A stretch of 64,000 bases of DNA from Plectosphaerella cucumerina (Eukaryota; Ascomycota; Sordariomycetes; Glomerellales; Plectosphaerellaceae). Below, piece by piece: positions 1-9,079 of the stretch (its first letter is position 1; each line of letters opens with the position of its first letter). The stretch spans positions 3,472,001 to 3,536,000 of the forward strand of contig JAGPXD010000001.1 of assembly GCA_020746995.1 (NCBI GenBank). Reading direction: 5' to 3'. The position numbers were made by a program, and so were the translations under genes. The notes beneath the pieces were generated by a model. The model was not told the DNA's origin. It saw only the letters and a list, made by a program, of their open reading frames with translations, and ran no database searches.

Positions 1-1
1 G

Positions 2-460
2 ATGCGCAAGCTCATCAACACCATGGCCGCCTCGGCCGAGGAGGAGGAGCGCCGTCGCCTCGCCATGGCCCAGGAGCAGCAGCTCGACCCCGCCAAGCTC
101 GACTACTGCCGCGTCCTCTACGATTTCGTCCCCCAGCAGGGCAACGCCGTCCAGGGCGTCGACATGGAGGTGCGCAAGGGCGATCTCGTCGCCGTCCTCA
201 GCAAGAGCGACCCCATCGGAAACCCCTCCGAGTGGTGGCGCTGCCGTGCCCGCAACGGCCAGCTCGGTTACCTGCCCTCGACATTCCTCGAGGTCCTGCG
301 CCGCCCGGGCCAGCCCGTCGCTGCCATCAAGGCCGCGCCTGAAGATGCGAGCAGGACGAGCTCGCTGACGAGCGCTACTTTACCTGTGCCGGAGCCGGTT
401 AAGAGCAAGATTGGTGATGTGTCGGCTGAGAGCTTCCAGAAGAGCCAGTTCTACTCGTAG
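2..460 (+). CDS. PEX13: PEX13 peroxisomal docking protein, C-terminal part (5' end outside window)
   Basis: Peroxisomal membrane protein that docks the import receptor PEX5 together with PEX14. Only the last 152 residues are in the window and the ATG at base 2 is internal. Visible are a charged linker (EEEERRR, residues 14-20), then an SH3 domain at about residues 34-100 with the ALYDF-like RVLYDF motif, GDLVAVL, the WW pair in SEWWRCR and the GYLP motif. A Ser/Pro-rich tail follows and ends in FQKSQFYS, a C-terminus I recall from fungal PEX13. The SH3 domain faces the cytosol and binds proline-rich PEX14. The TAG stop is at 458-460. The N-terminal Gly/Tyr-rich region and membrane segments must lie upstream of the window. 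The SH3 call is firm, and the PEX13 assignment rests on the linker, the SH3 and the tail together. Confidence 0.88.
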   Translation: MRKLINTMAASAEEEERRRLAMAQEQQLDPAKLDYCRVLYDFVPQQGNAVQGVDMEVRKGDLVAVLSKSDPIGNPSEWWRCRARNGQLGYLPSTFLEVLRRPGQPVAAIKAAPEDASRTSSLTSATLPVPEPVKSKIGDVSAESFQKSQFYS

Positions 461-1145
461 GAGGGCTGGAATGGTGATTTCTTTGTATACTGCTTTTTCC
501 GGTGTATGATTGATGGATGCTGGGGCTGGCCCAGGGGAGGATGATGCCTCGTCATGGGCCGCAAAAGCTGGGCGTTGAGGGTCTCTTTTTCCAGAATACC
601 ATTTTATAGCAGGCTGTACATCAGGCACAAGCCGAGGCAATTCATTGTATTTACTCAATCGACGCAGTGCACACTATGATGATAATGTGACGGTCTTACT
701 GCTCTGTGAATCTTGATGACAACCGCCGCGGATAAGAATGAATGGCTTGAATGGTCAGTGCGCCAGACTGTCAAGCCACATGTCCTCAAGCGGCCCCAGC
801 CACGCGATGACGTTGTTGATTCGCAAGTGAAATCCAGCTCCCCCCGGTCCCAGCGCCCCACTTGATGATCTGCCTGCGCTCCCGCCCGCCCTCTTCAGCT
901 GTTTCCGCACCTTGGCCTGCTCTGCTCTGCTGTCCAGAACCATCGTCACACTTTCGCATTCTCTGCTCCGACCTACAAAAAGGAGCTTCCTCCCGAAAAA
1001 CCGCAATTCCTCGACCCCCCTTTCCCAATCACCACTATTCAAAAACCCCATCGTCCACCTCCCTTCGTCTATCAGGACACCATCACAAACCACACACAAC
1101 CACCTCCCAGAAAGCGTGACGTAGCTCTCGTCCCCCGCAGTCACC
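461..1145. other. Intergenic, PEX13 3' flank and BAP31 promoter
   Basis: No supportable gene. The stretch from about 950 to 1145 is C/T-rich (CCTCCC, CCACC runs), as usual for a filamentous-fungal promoter and 5' leader. It ends directly at the BAP31-like start codon. Confidence 0.5.
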
Positions 1146-1958
1146 ATGACGCTCTACTACACCCTCGTACGTTGTGCCCACGGCGGCCTCCTGTAGCTTC
1201 CCCCGCGAGACGATGCTGACATGATGGATAGGTGTTCATGCTGTTGATGCTGGAGATGTTCCTCTTCATGCTCCTCATCCTGCCCCTTCCCTTCACCATC
1301 AAGAGGAGACTGTTCACGTGAGCTCCTTCCCCTCCCTATTCTTGGTTCCAGGCCTTTCTGACACACGTACCCAACAGCTTCATCTCCGAGAGCCCCGTCG
1401 TCGCCAAGATCCAGTACTGGATGAAGATTACCTTTGTCTTCATCCTCATCCTCTTCGTCGACAGCGTCAACCGCGTCTACAGGGTCCAGATTGAGCTGGC
1501 CATTGCCACCGACAACCAGAACAATGCGTACGTCTTCCCGAAAGCTTCCCCCATAAACTCTTCCAAACCTAACACCCCCCAGCGCCGTCATGGGCCACGA
1601 GCGCCTCGAGGTCCAGGCCCGCAAGTTCTACTCCCAGCGCAACATGTACCTCTGCGGCTTCACGCTCTTCCTCTCCCTCATCCTCAACCGCACCTACGTC
1701 ATGATCCTCGAGGTCATGCGCCTCGAGGACCGCGTCCGCGACTACGAGGGCACCAAGCAGAACGCCAAGCAGAGCGAGAAGCTCGCCGTCGGCGGAAAGC
1801 CCGGCGAGCTCGCCAAGCTGCGCGAGGAGGTCGACCGCAAGGACCGCGACCTCAAGACCCTCCGCAAGCAGAGCGAGGGCCTCCACAAGGCCTACGACGA
1901 GCTGTGCGACAAGTACTCCGCCGCCACCGGCGAGACGGTCAACAAGAAGGTCGACTAG
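1146..1958 (+). CDS. BAP31/Yet-family ER transmembrane protein
   Basis: Endoplasmic reticulum membrane protein of the BAP31 (yeast Yet1/Yet3) family, an ER sorting chaperone in other organisms. Four exons: 1146-1166, 1232-1317, 1378-1527 and 1583-1958, giving 210 aa, the usual family size. All three introns have GTACGT or GTGAGC donors and TAG/CAG acceptors. The first exon encodes only MTLYYTL. Three hydrophobic segments follow: one after MTLYYTL (VFMLLMLEMFLFMLLILPLP), one ending FVFILILFVDSVNRVYRVQ, and one around CGFTLFLSLILNRTYVMIL. The C-terminal 80 residues are a charged coiled coil (EEVDRKDRDLKTLRKQ). The end is NKKVD, a variant of the KKXX-type ER retrieval signal. The start is set by the conserved MTLYYxL opening. 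Confidence 0.93.
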
Positions 1959-2445
1959 AGTCCCGGCCACGGCCCTGGCTGTATACTGAATCATGATGAG
2001 CCGTCTCCTGGGAGCTGTACGCCCAGAGCCGTGGGAGAACTGGAACAACTCGGCGTGTCCGAGGGCAATGACCCCGGTGTGCCGAGGAAGCGTTCGATAC
2101 GGGCCCTCGGCACGTATCTTCACACATCCGAGGTGTTCTACGAATAAGAGGTGGCCACTGGCCAGGCATCATGGCTTGCAGGCTTAGCGTTGGCGATGAA
2201 AACATTTTCCTAGGCTCTTGGTGTTCAATGCTGCTGCGCCCGGGATTATAGGACCGGCGTCTTCGGGGGGTAATCATCCCGTCAGGTTGCGAATATATCT
2301 TTCTTGGTTCATCATTCGCCCGCGTCGTGACGTATTAAAAAGAGTACCGTGTCCCCTGCACCTAAAAGGCATGTACCGCTGAAGCAGTATATGGACAACT
2401 TTTCCTCTGCTCGTGAACACCTGTCGTTCGTGTATGCCTCCCTCC
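1959..2445. other. Intergenic between convergent genes
   Basis: Holds the two 3' flanks of the BAP31-like and DUF1479 genes. No gene, repeat or RNA feature can be supported. Confidence 0.5.
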
Positions 2446-4212
2446 TTAGCACATGTCGAACCTGTCTGGGAAAAGGATCGCGTTCGCCATGCGCACCAGC
2501 GCCACCTCGTGCGAGCCTGAGGCGTCGTCCTCCTCGAACGGCATCAACCCCATGGCGCACAGGGCTTCGTCGCCGCCAGCGTCGCTGACGTCCTGGGTGC
2601 CCGGGCGGCCGTGATGAGTGGCCTCACCCCTGCCGCCGCCAAAGTCCGGACTGGGCTCGCCGAGGAGGAACGACTTGCGCTGGCGGGCGAGGTAGAGGGC
2701 ATTCGTCTGCGTGAGCGGGCACGCGGGCACGTACATGATAGTAGCGGGCTCGGTACCAGGGGTGACGCGGTCGACGCCGTAGACCATGTCGGGGTGCCAG
2801 AGGACGTAGTCGCCGGGCTCGACGCGGGGGATACGCACGAGCGACTTGTCAAGTTGCAGGTGCGGGTGCAGCACTGAGTTGAGCTCCTGTGTGTACGAGG
2901 GCACAGCGCCCTGTAGGACGGACGACTGGGAAAAGTCGAGGGACCAGTTGTCGCGTGCGAGGAACGCGGCTGCCGACGGCGAGGCGGCGCGCGACACGCG
3001 TGGCGAGAAGAAGGGCCGCAGAAGAAAGTAAGCCGTCGCCAGGCGCAGCATCGGGCACAGCAATAGGGTGCCCTCGGAGGGGTCGACGGGCGACATGGAC
3101 AGCCACCCCTGGAACATGCGGAACATGGAGCACGAGCCGGCGCCGTTGTACAGGTCCGACGTGACCTTGAGGCGGCTGCTGCTCTCCCACGGATCGTAGT
3201 CCTCCCAGTGTCCATCCCAGATGGCGCGGTACGTGCCGGCGCGGCCGTAACCGTCGGGCTCCCAGCGCTCGACGCTGCCGCCGTCAATGTGCGCGTTGAG
3301 GTGCCACGTCGACTCGCCTGGCGTGCGTACGCGGAGGCGGTCGGCGTAGGACACGGGAAAGTTGCTGGCGACGCGCGCGTCACGGTCGTTGGAGTGCCAG
3401 AGACTCATGACGAACTTTTGCGCCGCCAGTACGTTTGGGTGCCCTCGGCCGCGGACTTGCGCCGGTGTCCAGTAGATGCCCATGAGGTGCGGGTCGCGCG
3501 TTGGCCACGCTTTCGTCGCCGGGTTGCTCGACAGATACTCGTCTGTCTCCTCCTTCCACTCCTTCACGTCCTCAGGCGGAACGACCTGCCGGATGATGGC
3601 AGCCCCTCGCTTCTTGAGCTTCGCTGAGAACTCGGCCACGCGGTTGCGGTCCTCGAGGTCGGCAAAGTCCATGGTCGGGATGATGTCTGATTTTGTCACC
3701 TCGATGAGCGCGATCTCGGCCCGCAGCGCCACGAGCAGCCGCTCCCACGAGTCGGCGATGGCGTTCTCCCGACCTGCGATGAGACCCTGCTTGATCTGAG
3801 CGAACCTCGGAGGCAGAGGCGGCGGCGTCTCGAGGTTGCCCGCGTCGCCTGCGCTATTGCCCGGCGTCTGTGTACCGTCGGGAGGCACCGCTCGCGAGGG
3901 CAGCGTCATCTGGGCTGGCGCCGGTGGCGGCACCTCCTCTTCGACTTCCATGGGCGGCGGCGTGATCATGTCGAAGTTCATGTTTGCCCAGTCGGGTTGC
4001 TGGAATTGGCTGAACTGGTTCATGTCGTACGGCAGCGACTGCGTCCACAGCATGCTAGGGGGGTCGAAGGAGGCCAGTGGCATGCTGTACAGGTCCGTTG
4101 ACGTGAAGGGCATGGACGGATACTCAAAGGCGTCATCGTAGCCGTAGAAGGGTGTCTGGCCCTCCTGCTGCTGCTGTTGCTGCTGCCAGTCTTCGTCATT
4201 GTTGCCCTCCAT
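2446..4212 (-). CDS. DUF1479 (YbiU/Gig2-like) putative Fe(II)/2-oxoglutarate oxygenase-fold protein
   Basis: Intronless 588-aa protein. Residues 1-135 are low-complexity: a Q7 run at 10-16, aromatic/Met/Pro-rich segments and an acidic stretch. The remainder (about 137-588) matches the DUF1479 family known from bacterial YbiU and many fungi. In that part I see HIDGG with a HxD pair at His308/Asp310 and a distal His473 in YVLWHPDMVYGVDRV. That is the layout expected of a double-stranded beta-helix Fe(II) site. The substrate is unknown. Family members of which I am aware are about 400-480 aa, so the 130-residue front is extra; it may be a real extension, or translation may begin further in. Convergent with the BAP31-like gene. 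Confidence 0.85.
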   Translation of the reverse strand: MEGNNDEDWQQQQQQQEGQTPFYGYDDAFEYPSMPFTSTDLYSMPLASFDPPSMLWTQSLPYDMNQFSQFQQPDWANMNFDMITPPPMEVEEEVPPPAPAQMTLPSRAVPPDGTQTPGNSAGDAGNLETPPPLPPRFAQIKQGLIAGRENAIADSWERLLVALRAEIALIEVTKSDIIPTMDFADLEDRNRVAEFSAKLKKRGAAIIRQVVPPEDVKEWKEETDEYLSSNPATKAWPTRDPHLMGIYWTPAQVRGRGHPNVLAAQKFVMSLWHSNDRDARVASNFPVSYADRLRVRTPGESTWHLNAHIDGGSVERWEPDGYGRAGTYRAIWDGHWEDYDPWESSSRLKVTSDLYNGAGSCSMFRMFQGWLSMSPVDPSEGTLLLCPMLRLATAYFLLRPFFSPRVSRAASPSAAAFLARDNWSLDFSQSSVLQGAVPSYTQELNSVLHPHLQLDKSLVRIPRVEPGDYVLWHPDMVYGVDRVTPGTEPATIMYVPACPLTQTNALYLARQRKSFLLGEPSPDFGGGRGEATHHGRPGTQDVSDAGGDEALCAMGLMPFEEDDASGSHEVALVRMANAILFPDRFDMC

Positions 4213-5041
4213 GATGGGCTGGTTGCGAGAGGTGTGTGAGGCGCTTCGCGTCGAATGCGCGCACTCGCGCCGAATCGTCCCGCTTGTGATCAGCGAGTGA
4301 GGGGAGCGATGGAGTGCGAGGGACGGGCGCGCTCAAACATGGTCGGACAGCTCAGCAAGAACGGGAGGCGGTCGGCCGAACAGAGCAAGGCAGAGCAGAG
4401 CTGACGGAGGTGAGAGAGAAAGAGTTGTGAGCTCTGGACCATGAGATGACCCCACATTGCATTAGGTTGCGAGCAACGGCGGCCCCAAAAGGTGACCAGT
4501 GGTGTGTGTCTGTCTGTCTGTCCAGTGTGTTGCCCGGACGGACTCCGCGTGCAAGGGTCTTGGAGGGGCCCAGATCGAGGGCCGCCCGAACCCCGCCAAA
4601 TGCGAGCCCGGCAGGTGATGCTGGAGGGCTGGGGCTGACATGACTGGGCCCCCTTCGGTAGGGCGAGCTAGGAAAACGAGACGGCGAATTGAGTGTCTGG
4701 ATGCTCTGTGGCAACTTTTCCTGGGGCCCCGTGGAGGGGTCCTCAACCATGGTAGCCATCTCGAGCGAAACCTCCGTGTCCTGGGATGCCTCGTGGGTGC
4801 CTCTGCTGATACGAGGTCCTAGGTAAAGGGGCGCTGTCCCTCCCAGCTCAGCACGAACGCCTGTCATCAATCACGGCAGCGCCATCATGCAACGGAGCAT
4901 GGAGTGTGCGTCCAGAAGGAGACTCCGCAAATAGGGCTTGCTTGCTTCCATGGCCAACGACGCCTTGCATGACTTATTTTTGGGGCCAGCCAACCAAACA
5001 GGCGGGCGTGGAAGCAGACCGATGCGGCAGGTACTGCAATG
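4213..5041. other. Intergenic, DUF1479 promoter and 3' flank of HhH gene
   Basis: Upstream of the DUF1479 start and downstream of the helix-hairpin-helix gene. It contains a short TGTC tetranucleotide run (TCTGTCTGTCTGTCC near 4509). No gene supported. Confidence 0.45.
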
Positions 5042-5934
5042 TCAAGCTTCCTTCCCGCGCTTGGAGCGACGGAGGGTTCCTTGATCTTGCGGGTTCGCCT
5101 CGGCGGTCGCCTTTCTCTTTGCAGGTGGAGGCGCCTTTCTGGTCTGACTCGGTGCCGTCGCCGGCTTCGCATTCTTGGCTGTCGATGGGAGCTTGGCGGA
5201 CCCGTCCCCTCCTTCCTTGAGCAGAACGTAGGCGACCCTTTCGACCTGCAGGGCCGTCACATCGAGTTTCTTCATCAACTTCTTCGATGCCGAGATCAGA
5301 GCATCGTACTCCTTCATCGTGTACTTGAGCGACTCTGCCCGGCCGCCATTGCACAGCCAGTAGTAAGCTTCATCAGAGAAGAACGGCACGTCGTCGGGGT
5401 AGTGGACGGCCAGGAGTAGAGACGCAGTAGCGGGACCGATGCCTTTGAGCTTGGTGAGCATATTCAACGTCTTGGAGACGTCCGAGTCTGCTTTGTGTGT
5501 CTTGAGGGCGTCCTTGATGGTCGTTTCGACGAAACTGGATTCGTTGGACGTCACGAGCTTCATGAGCGTGGGCCTAAACTTGCCGTGCCGTCTATCTCGG
5601 GATGTTAGTAGACATTGGGGTATATCCGATGTGACAGAAACGCACAGCTTCCAGTCGACTAGAGTCTTGACGTCGTCGTGGTTCATAGGTCGTTGGGGGG
5701 CGTCCTGGCCAAAGAGCTCGGGGCCCTCCTCATAGCGGAAGCTGTCCAACTCTGCGAGGGTCTTTTGGCCGGGCTTGGCTACAGCTCACGTATCAGGACT
5801 AGACATGATGGACAGAGCAGTGGATAACTACCCTTGGAGCTGGAGATGAACTCGATGAGCGGTCCATACCTTGCCAGAACCTCGTCGAACTCGTCACGGG
5901 TGATGTTGAGCGGTGAAACGGCATCCGACGCCAT
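5042..5934 (-). CDS. Conserved fungal protein with helix-hairpin-helix motif
   Basis: Three exons on the minus strand: 5934-5832, 5778-5646 and 5591-5042, giving 261 aa. The introns are GTAGTT..TAG and GTGCGT..TAG; the second carries a TACTAAC branch point, and splicing restores DWKLRHGKFRP. Residues 120-141 (KTLNMLTKLKGIGPATASLL) form a helix-hairpin-helix with the GIGPATAS turn, as in DNA glycosylases and other non-specific DNA binders. The following DDVPFFSDEAYYWL resembles the segment after the HhH in glycosylases. The catalytic Lys/Asp of endonuclease III cannot be placed and there is no Fe-S cluster, so I do not call it an enzyme. The last 55 residues are basic (PPPAKRKATAE, RRSKRGKEA), suggesting nuclear location. 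Divergent from the ZNF706-like gene. Confidence 0.8.
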
Positions 5935-6568
5935 GACGGTCTTGCTGGCAGGGAGTGAAACGGCGTTTGTTCTGCTGTCGATATCTCGGGACTCTGGAAT
6001 TTTATAAGGAAGAATGGGTGGAAGACAATTTCACAAGAAGCTGGAATGGCTGTGGAGTTTGCGATCAAAGTGTTAGCCAGTCGATATGGGAGTGTAGAAG
6101 TTCAACATTGATAGCAAGGGAAGCTCCAGTCGAGATGCCCCTTCCCTTCCCGCCTCCACTGTCCTCCAGGGATGTACCTGTAGTGCAGTCCGATAAGATA
6201 AGAACCACAGTGGGCATCCACTGAAACCGCTGTAGGATCCTCTGGCAGCCAATGAAACCGCCATCAGCCCAGCGCCCTCAGTGCGTTTTCACCGGCGCAG
6301 CGCCGATTGGCGGGGAGCACGGGGTGCCCGGCGATTATCGTTGCACTGGACCCGGCCAGTGCAGCGCATGTGAGGCGCCCGCCCGACGGTCGACGGCGGT
6401 CGGGGCCCCGAAAAGATCCCCTAAAAATATTCCATCCGTCTCACGCCTCAAAGCCCGCTCGACGATTTTCTCTCGACAACCGCACCACACAGCCAGACGA
6501 CACCGCACGTCGTAGACTACCAGTCCCCCTTCCTCCCACCACCCCTCACAACCTATCACATCGCAATC
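5935..6568. promoter_or_regulatory. Divergent promoter with tandem GATA motif
   Basis: A 634-bp region between two divergent starts. It contains GATAAGATAAG at 6192-6202 and ATTGG (CCAAT box on the minus strand) at 6304-6308 within CGATTGGCGGGG. The same 11-mer GATA motif recurs in the NAN1/RPB10 divergent promoter. The stretch just before 6569 is C/A-rich, typical of a fungal 5' leader. Confidence 0.5.
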
Positions 6569-7000
6569 ATGGGCAACGTAAGAACCCCGCGCAAGAGCGC
6601 CGCGGAGACAGTGGCGGGGTAAACTGGCAACTGACGCGACCGACAACAGGGCGCCAGGGCTGCTCAGAAGCGGGAGCGCAACGCAAAGGACGCCAAGGGC
6701 GTGGCCAAGTCCCAGCTCAAAGTCGTATGTCAGGCCTTCTGCACTCGTTGCTACTCGAGAGACACAAGAAACCCTCTAACAGGACTTGCCTTAGAACGCC
6801 GCGGCCAAGGACATCCAGTGTGTCGTCTGCAAGGCCACCTTCCTGAAGACCACCAAGGCCCCTGCGTACGTTCCCTTTGAACAGCCAGCCGTTGAGCCCC
6901 ATGAACTAATTATTCGCCTCGCAGACTGACCGAGCACGCCGACAACAAGCACAAGAAGACGCTGGCCGACTGCTTCCCCACCTTCGGCCAGGACGCCTAA
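6569..7000 (+). CDS. Small ZNF706/4F5-type zinc-finger protein
   Basis: Four exons: 6569-6577, 6650-6724, 6795-6865 and 6925-7000, giving 76 aa. The first exon is only ATG GGC AAC. The N-terminus GARAAQKRERNAKD is the basic 4F5/SERF-like segment. A zinc finger follows with C-x2-C (CVVC) and H-x4-H (HADNKH), and the protein ends DCFPTFGQDA. This layout matches human ZNF706 and its plant and fungal counterparts, small proteins of unsettled function. Three introns in 432 bp explain why no long reading frame is seen. All donors (GTAAGA, GTATGT, GTACGT) and acceptors fit the consensus. Confidence 0.9.
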
Positions 7001-7260
7001 ACCCACACCCACGAAGTGACGATGACGAGCAAGAGGAGTTTGGCGAGGGCGGCGGTGTCGGCGTGAGTTTAGAAGACGGCGGGGGCGGACATACAGCGAT
7101 GGCGCATGGGAATCGTTTTCTTGTAACCGGCCAGACGGGACACAAAAGATACACAAACACACAAACGCAAACACACATTGGACACCAGCCCGGCTGTTGC
7201 TGCTGCTGCTTACGCAGTCGATATTGCAATCTGGCTAGGGACTATGCCGCATGTTCTCTC

Positions 7261-8624
7261 TCAGTGCGCCGTCACGGCTTGTCCGACGCCGGGGGTCACG
7301 CCTCCCGCCCCGGCAGCTCGCGCCTCGGCCTCCCGCTTCACCCGCGCCTGCTCTTCTCGAATGTCTGCCAGAATTTCCGGATACCAGCGTTCACCGACGT
7401 CCGGATGGCTCTTGACGCGGTTCCGCAATGTGGCCTCGCCGAGCGTCCGCGCGACGCCGCCAGCGCGGAATGTGAACTCGACATCGTCCAAACGGCCACC
7501 GTTGCGCTCGACCACACGCCGGCGTTCCTCGCGCGCAGCCTCGGGCACGCGGCCGACGCCGACGGTCTCGAGGTCCTCGAACTCAGCGGCCATGCGCACA
7601 CCCTGGAAGAAGGGGATGGAGAAGCGCGCCCCTGTGCCCGAGGGCGGCGAGAGCACTCGGTGCGTCGTCGAGGCGCAGACGCCCTGCGTCAAAGCCTCGA
7701 GGCCTTGTCCGATGGCCACGACGAGCGTGCCGTCGATGGGCGGGCAGTCGATCCACTCGCCTCTCATGTTCTGCACCTGGAGGCCGCGATGTGCGCTCGC
7801 CTGGAGAAGGTAGCTCGTGAGCATGCTGTCTTTGTGTGGGCCTACGCCCTGGCCCTGTGCGTCGGGGCCGAGGCCTAGTTCTGCGAGGTCCGGGTACTTT
7901 ACGACTTTGAGCTTGTGTTGTTGCTCGGGGTCGAAGTACTTGTCGAAGGCGGCAGCGGGTAGGCCGATGGCCTCGGCGATGAGTGATGTGAAGGCGATGG
8001 AGATGGTGCCCCTGAGCATGGAGTCAGTAGGTTATTGCATGTGGTGCCCAACGTCAACGAGACGGGTTGTTCCTCCTGGCATGAGAACCAGAAGAAACAC
8101 TGCGGTCAGAGACTCTGAAAAGGGAGGTAGCCATACATGCGTGACATGTAGTCTGTGAAGGTCTCGCGGAAACCGGGAGCGACCTCGGGTGAAGGCCACT
8201 GGTTGGGCGCCAGGAGGTTGTAGTAGAGGGGGTCCGAAGGCGAGGGAACTTCATGCTCCGTAGACAGATCAATCTGCTCCCTGTGGTCGATCTCGCCCGC
8301 CGTGATCTCGGCCGAGAGGCGTGAGTAGCCAAGGAATGACTTTGCGTTCTTCATCTCGATCTTGAGCCTGGAGCCCAGTCATTAGTTGATGTCTACAGCA
8401 TTATGGACAGGGCGGGAGACTCACTTCTCCTCCTCGGGAATGTCGAAAAAGGAGATGCCCAGTTTCTTGACCCGTTCGAACAGCTCATCTGGAATACCGA
8501 CATTCTTGAGGTAGAGGAAGCCGACCTCCATGAGTGCATGGCGGAGATCGGCTAGGAACTGCGGCTTCGTTTCGGGGTTCTGCGCCAGCGCCAGGTCGAG
8601 GATCGGGACCGAGGTGAAAGACAT
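7261..8624 (-). CDS. 2-oxoglutarate/Fe(II) dioxygenase (isopenicillin N synthase-like)
   Basis: Three exons on the minus strand: 8624-8425, 8367-8137 and 8011-7261, giving 393 aa. The N-terminal DIOX_N domain begins SFTSVPILDLALA and includes GFLYLKNVGIPDE. The catalytic domain has the metal ligands His203/Asp205 (PHKDSM) and His261 (STTHRVL), and the 2-oxoglutarate-binding RxS pair Arg273/Ser275 (ARFSIPFF). The second intron (125 nt) has a weak GTATGG donor, but its TACTGAC branch point and CTCAG acceptor fit, and it removes an in-frame stop. This large family includes antibiotic, gibberellin and thymine oxygenases, and the substrate cannot be read from sequence. It stands alone, with no biosynthetic genes next to it. 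Confidence 0.88.
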
Positions 8625-9079
8625 GGCTGCTTCTGTCGGTCCCGGCTGGGTTCTCTTCTGTGACTAGTGTCGAGGAGATTGTGATATCGATCCGAAAATC
8701 GAGTACTTTGAGCTGCCGGTATAGTTGCAATGAGTAAAGAAGACGGAATGGTGTGAGAGCTGCTGGCCCTCATCAGCCGATGTTCGATGGCGCAATCCGG
8801 GTGCCGCCCGAAAGACGGTTACGTGATCGCCGGGCCGCGGCGACTCGGACTCCACGCCGTCTAAGGGCGTGAAGCGAAGCATCCCCGCAGTTCACCCAAC
8901 CGAGGCAGAGTCAAGACGTGTGTGTGTGTGTGTACCCATAGGTCCCTGTGAAATACAAATGCTCGATGGAGTCTATCCCTTGGACTATATACCAAACAAA
9001 GCCAGGGTATGAACAGATATTGACGCCGGGCGCCCGACCCCTGAACCGGCCTCTCGCCTCCCTTCACCGGCGCTCGCTC
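8625..9079. other. Intergenic, promoter of the dioxygenase gene
   Basis: Lies between the NAN1 stop codon and the dioxygenase start, both on the minus strand. Contains a short GT repeat at about 8918-8933. No gene supported. Confidence 0.45.

Noticed and set aside
1421..1996. 191-codon plus-strand frame in the BAP31-like gene
   Set aside because: It reads through intron 3 into the wrong frame; the spliced product is clearly the real one.
2544..3383. 279-codon minus-strand frame
   Set aside because: Shifted frame inside the DUF1479 gene; a Ser/Arg/Thr/Ala composition artefact.
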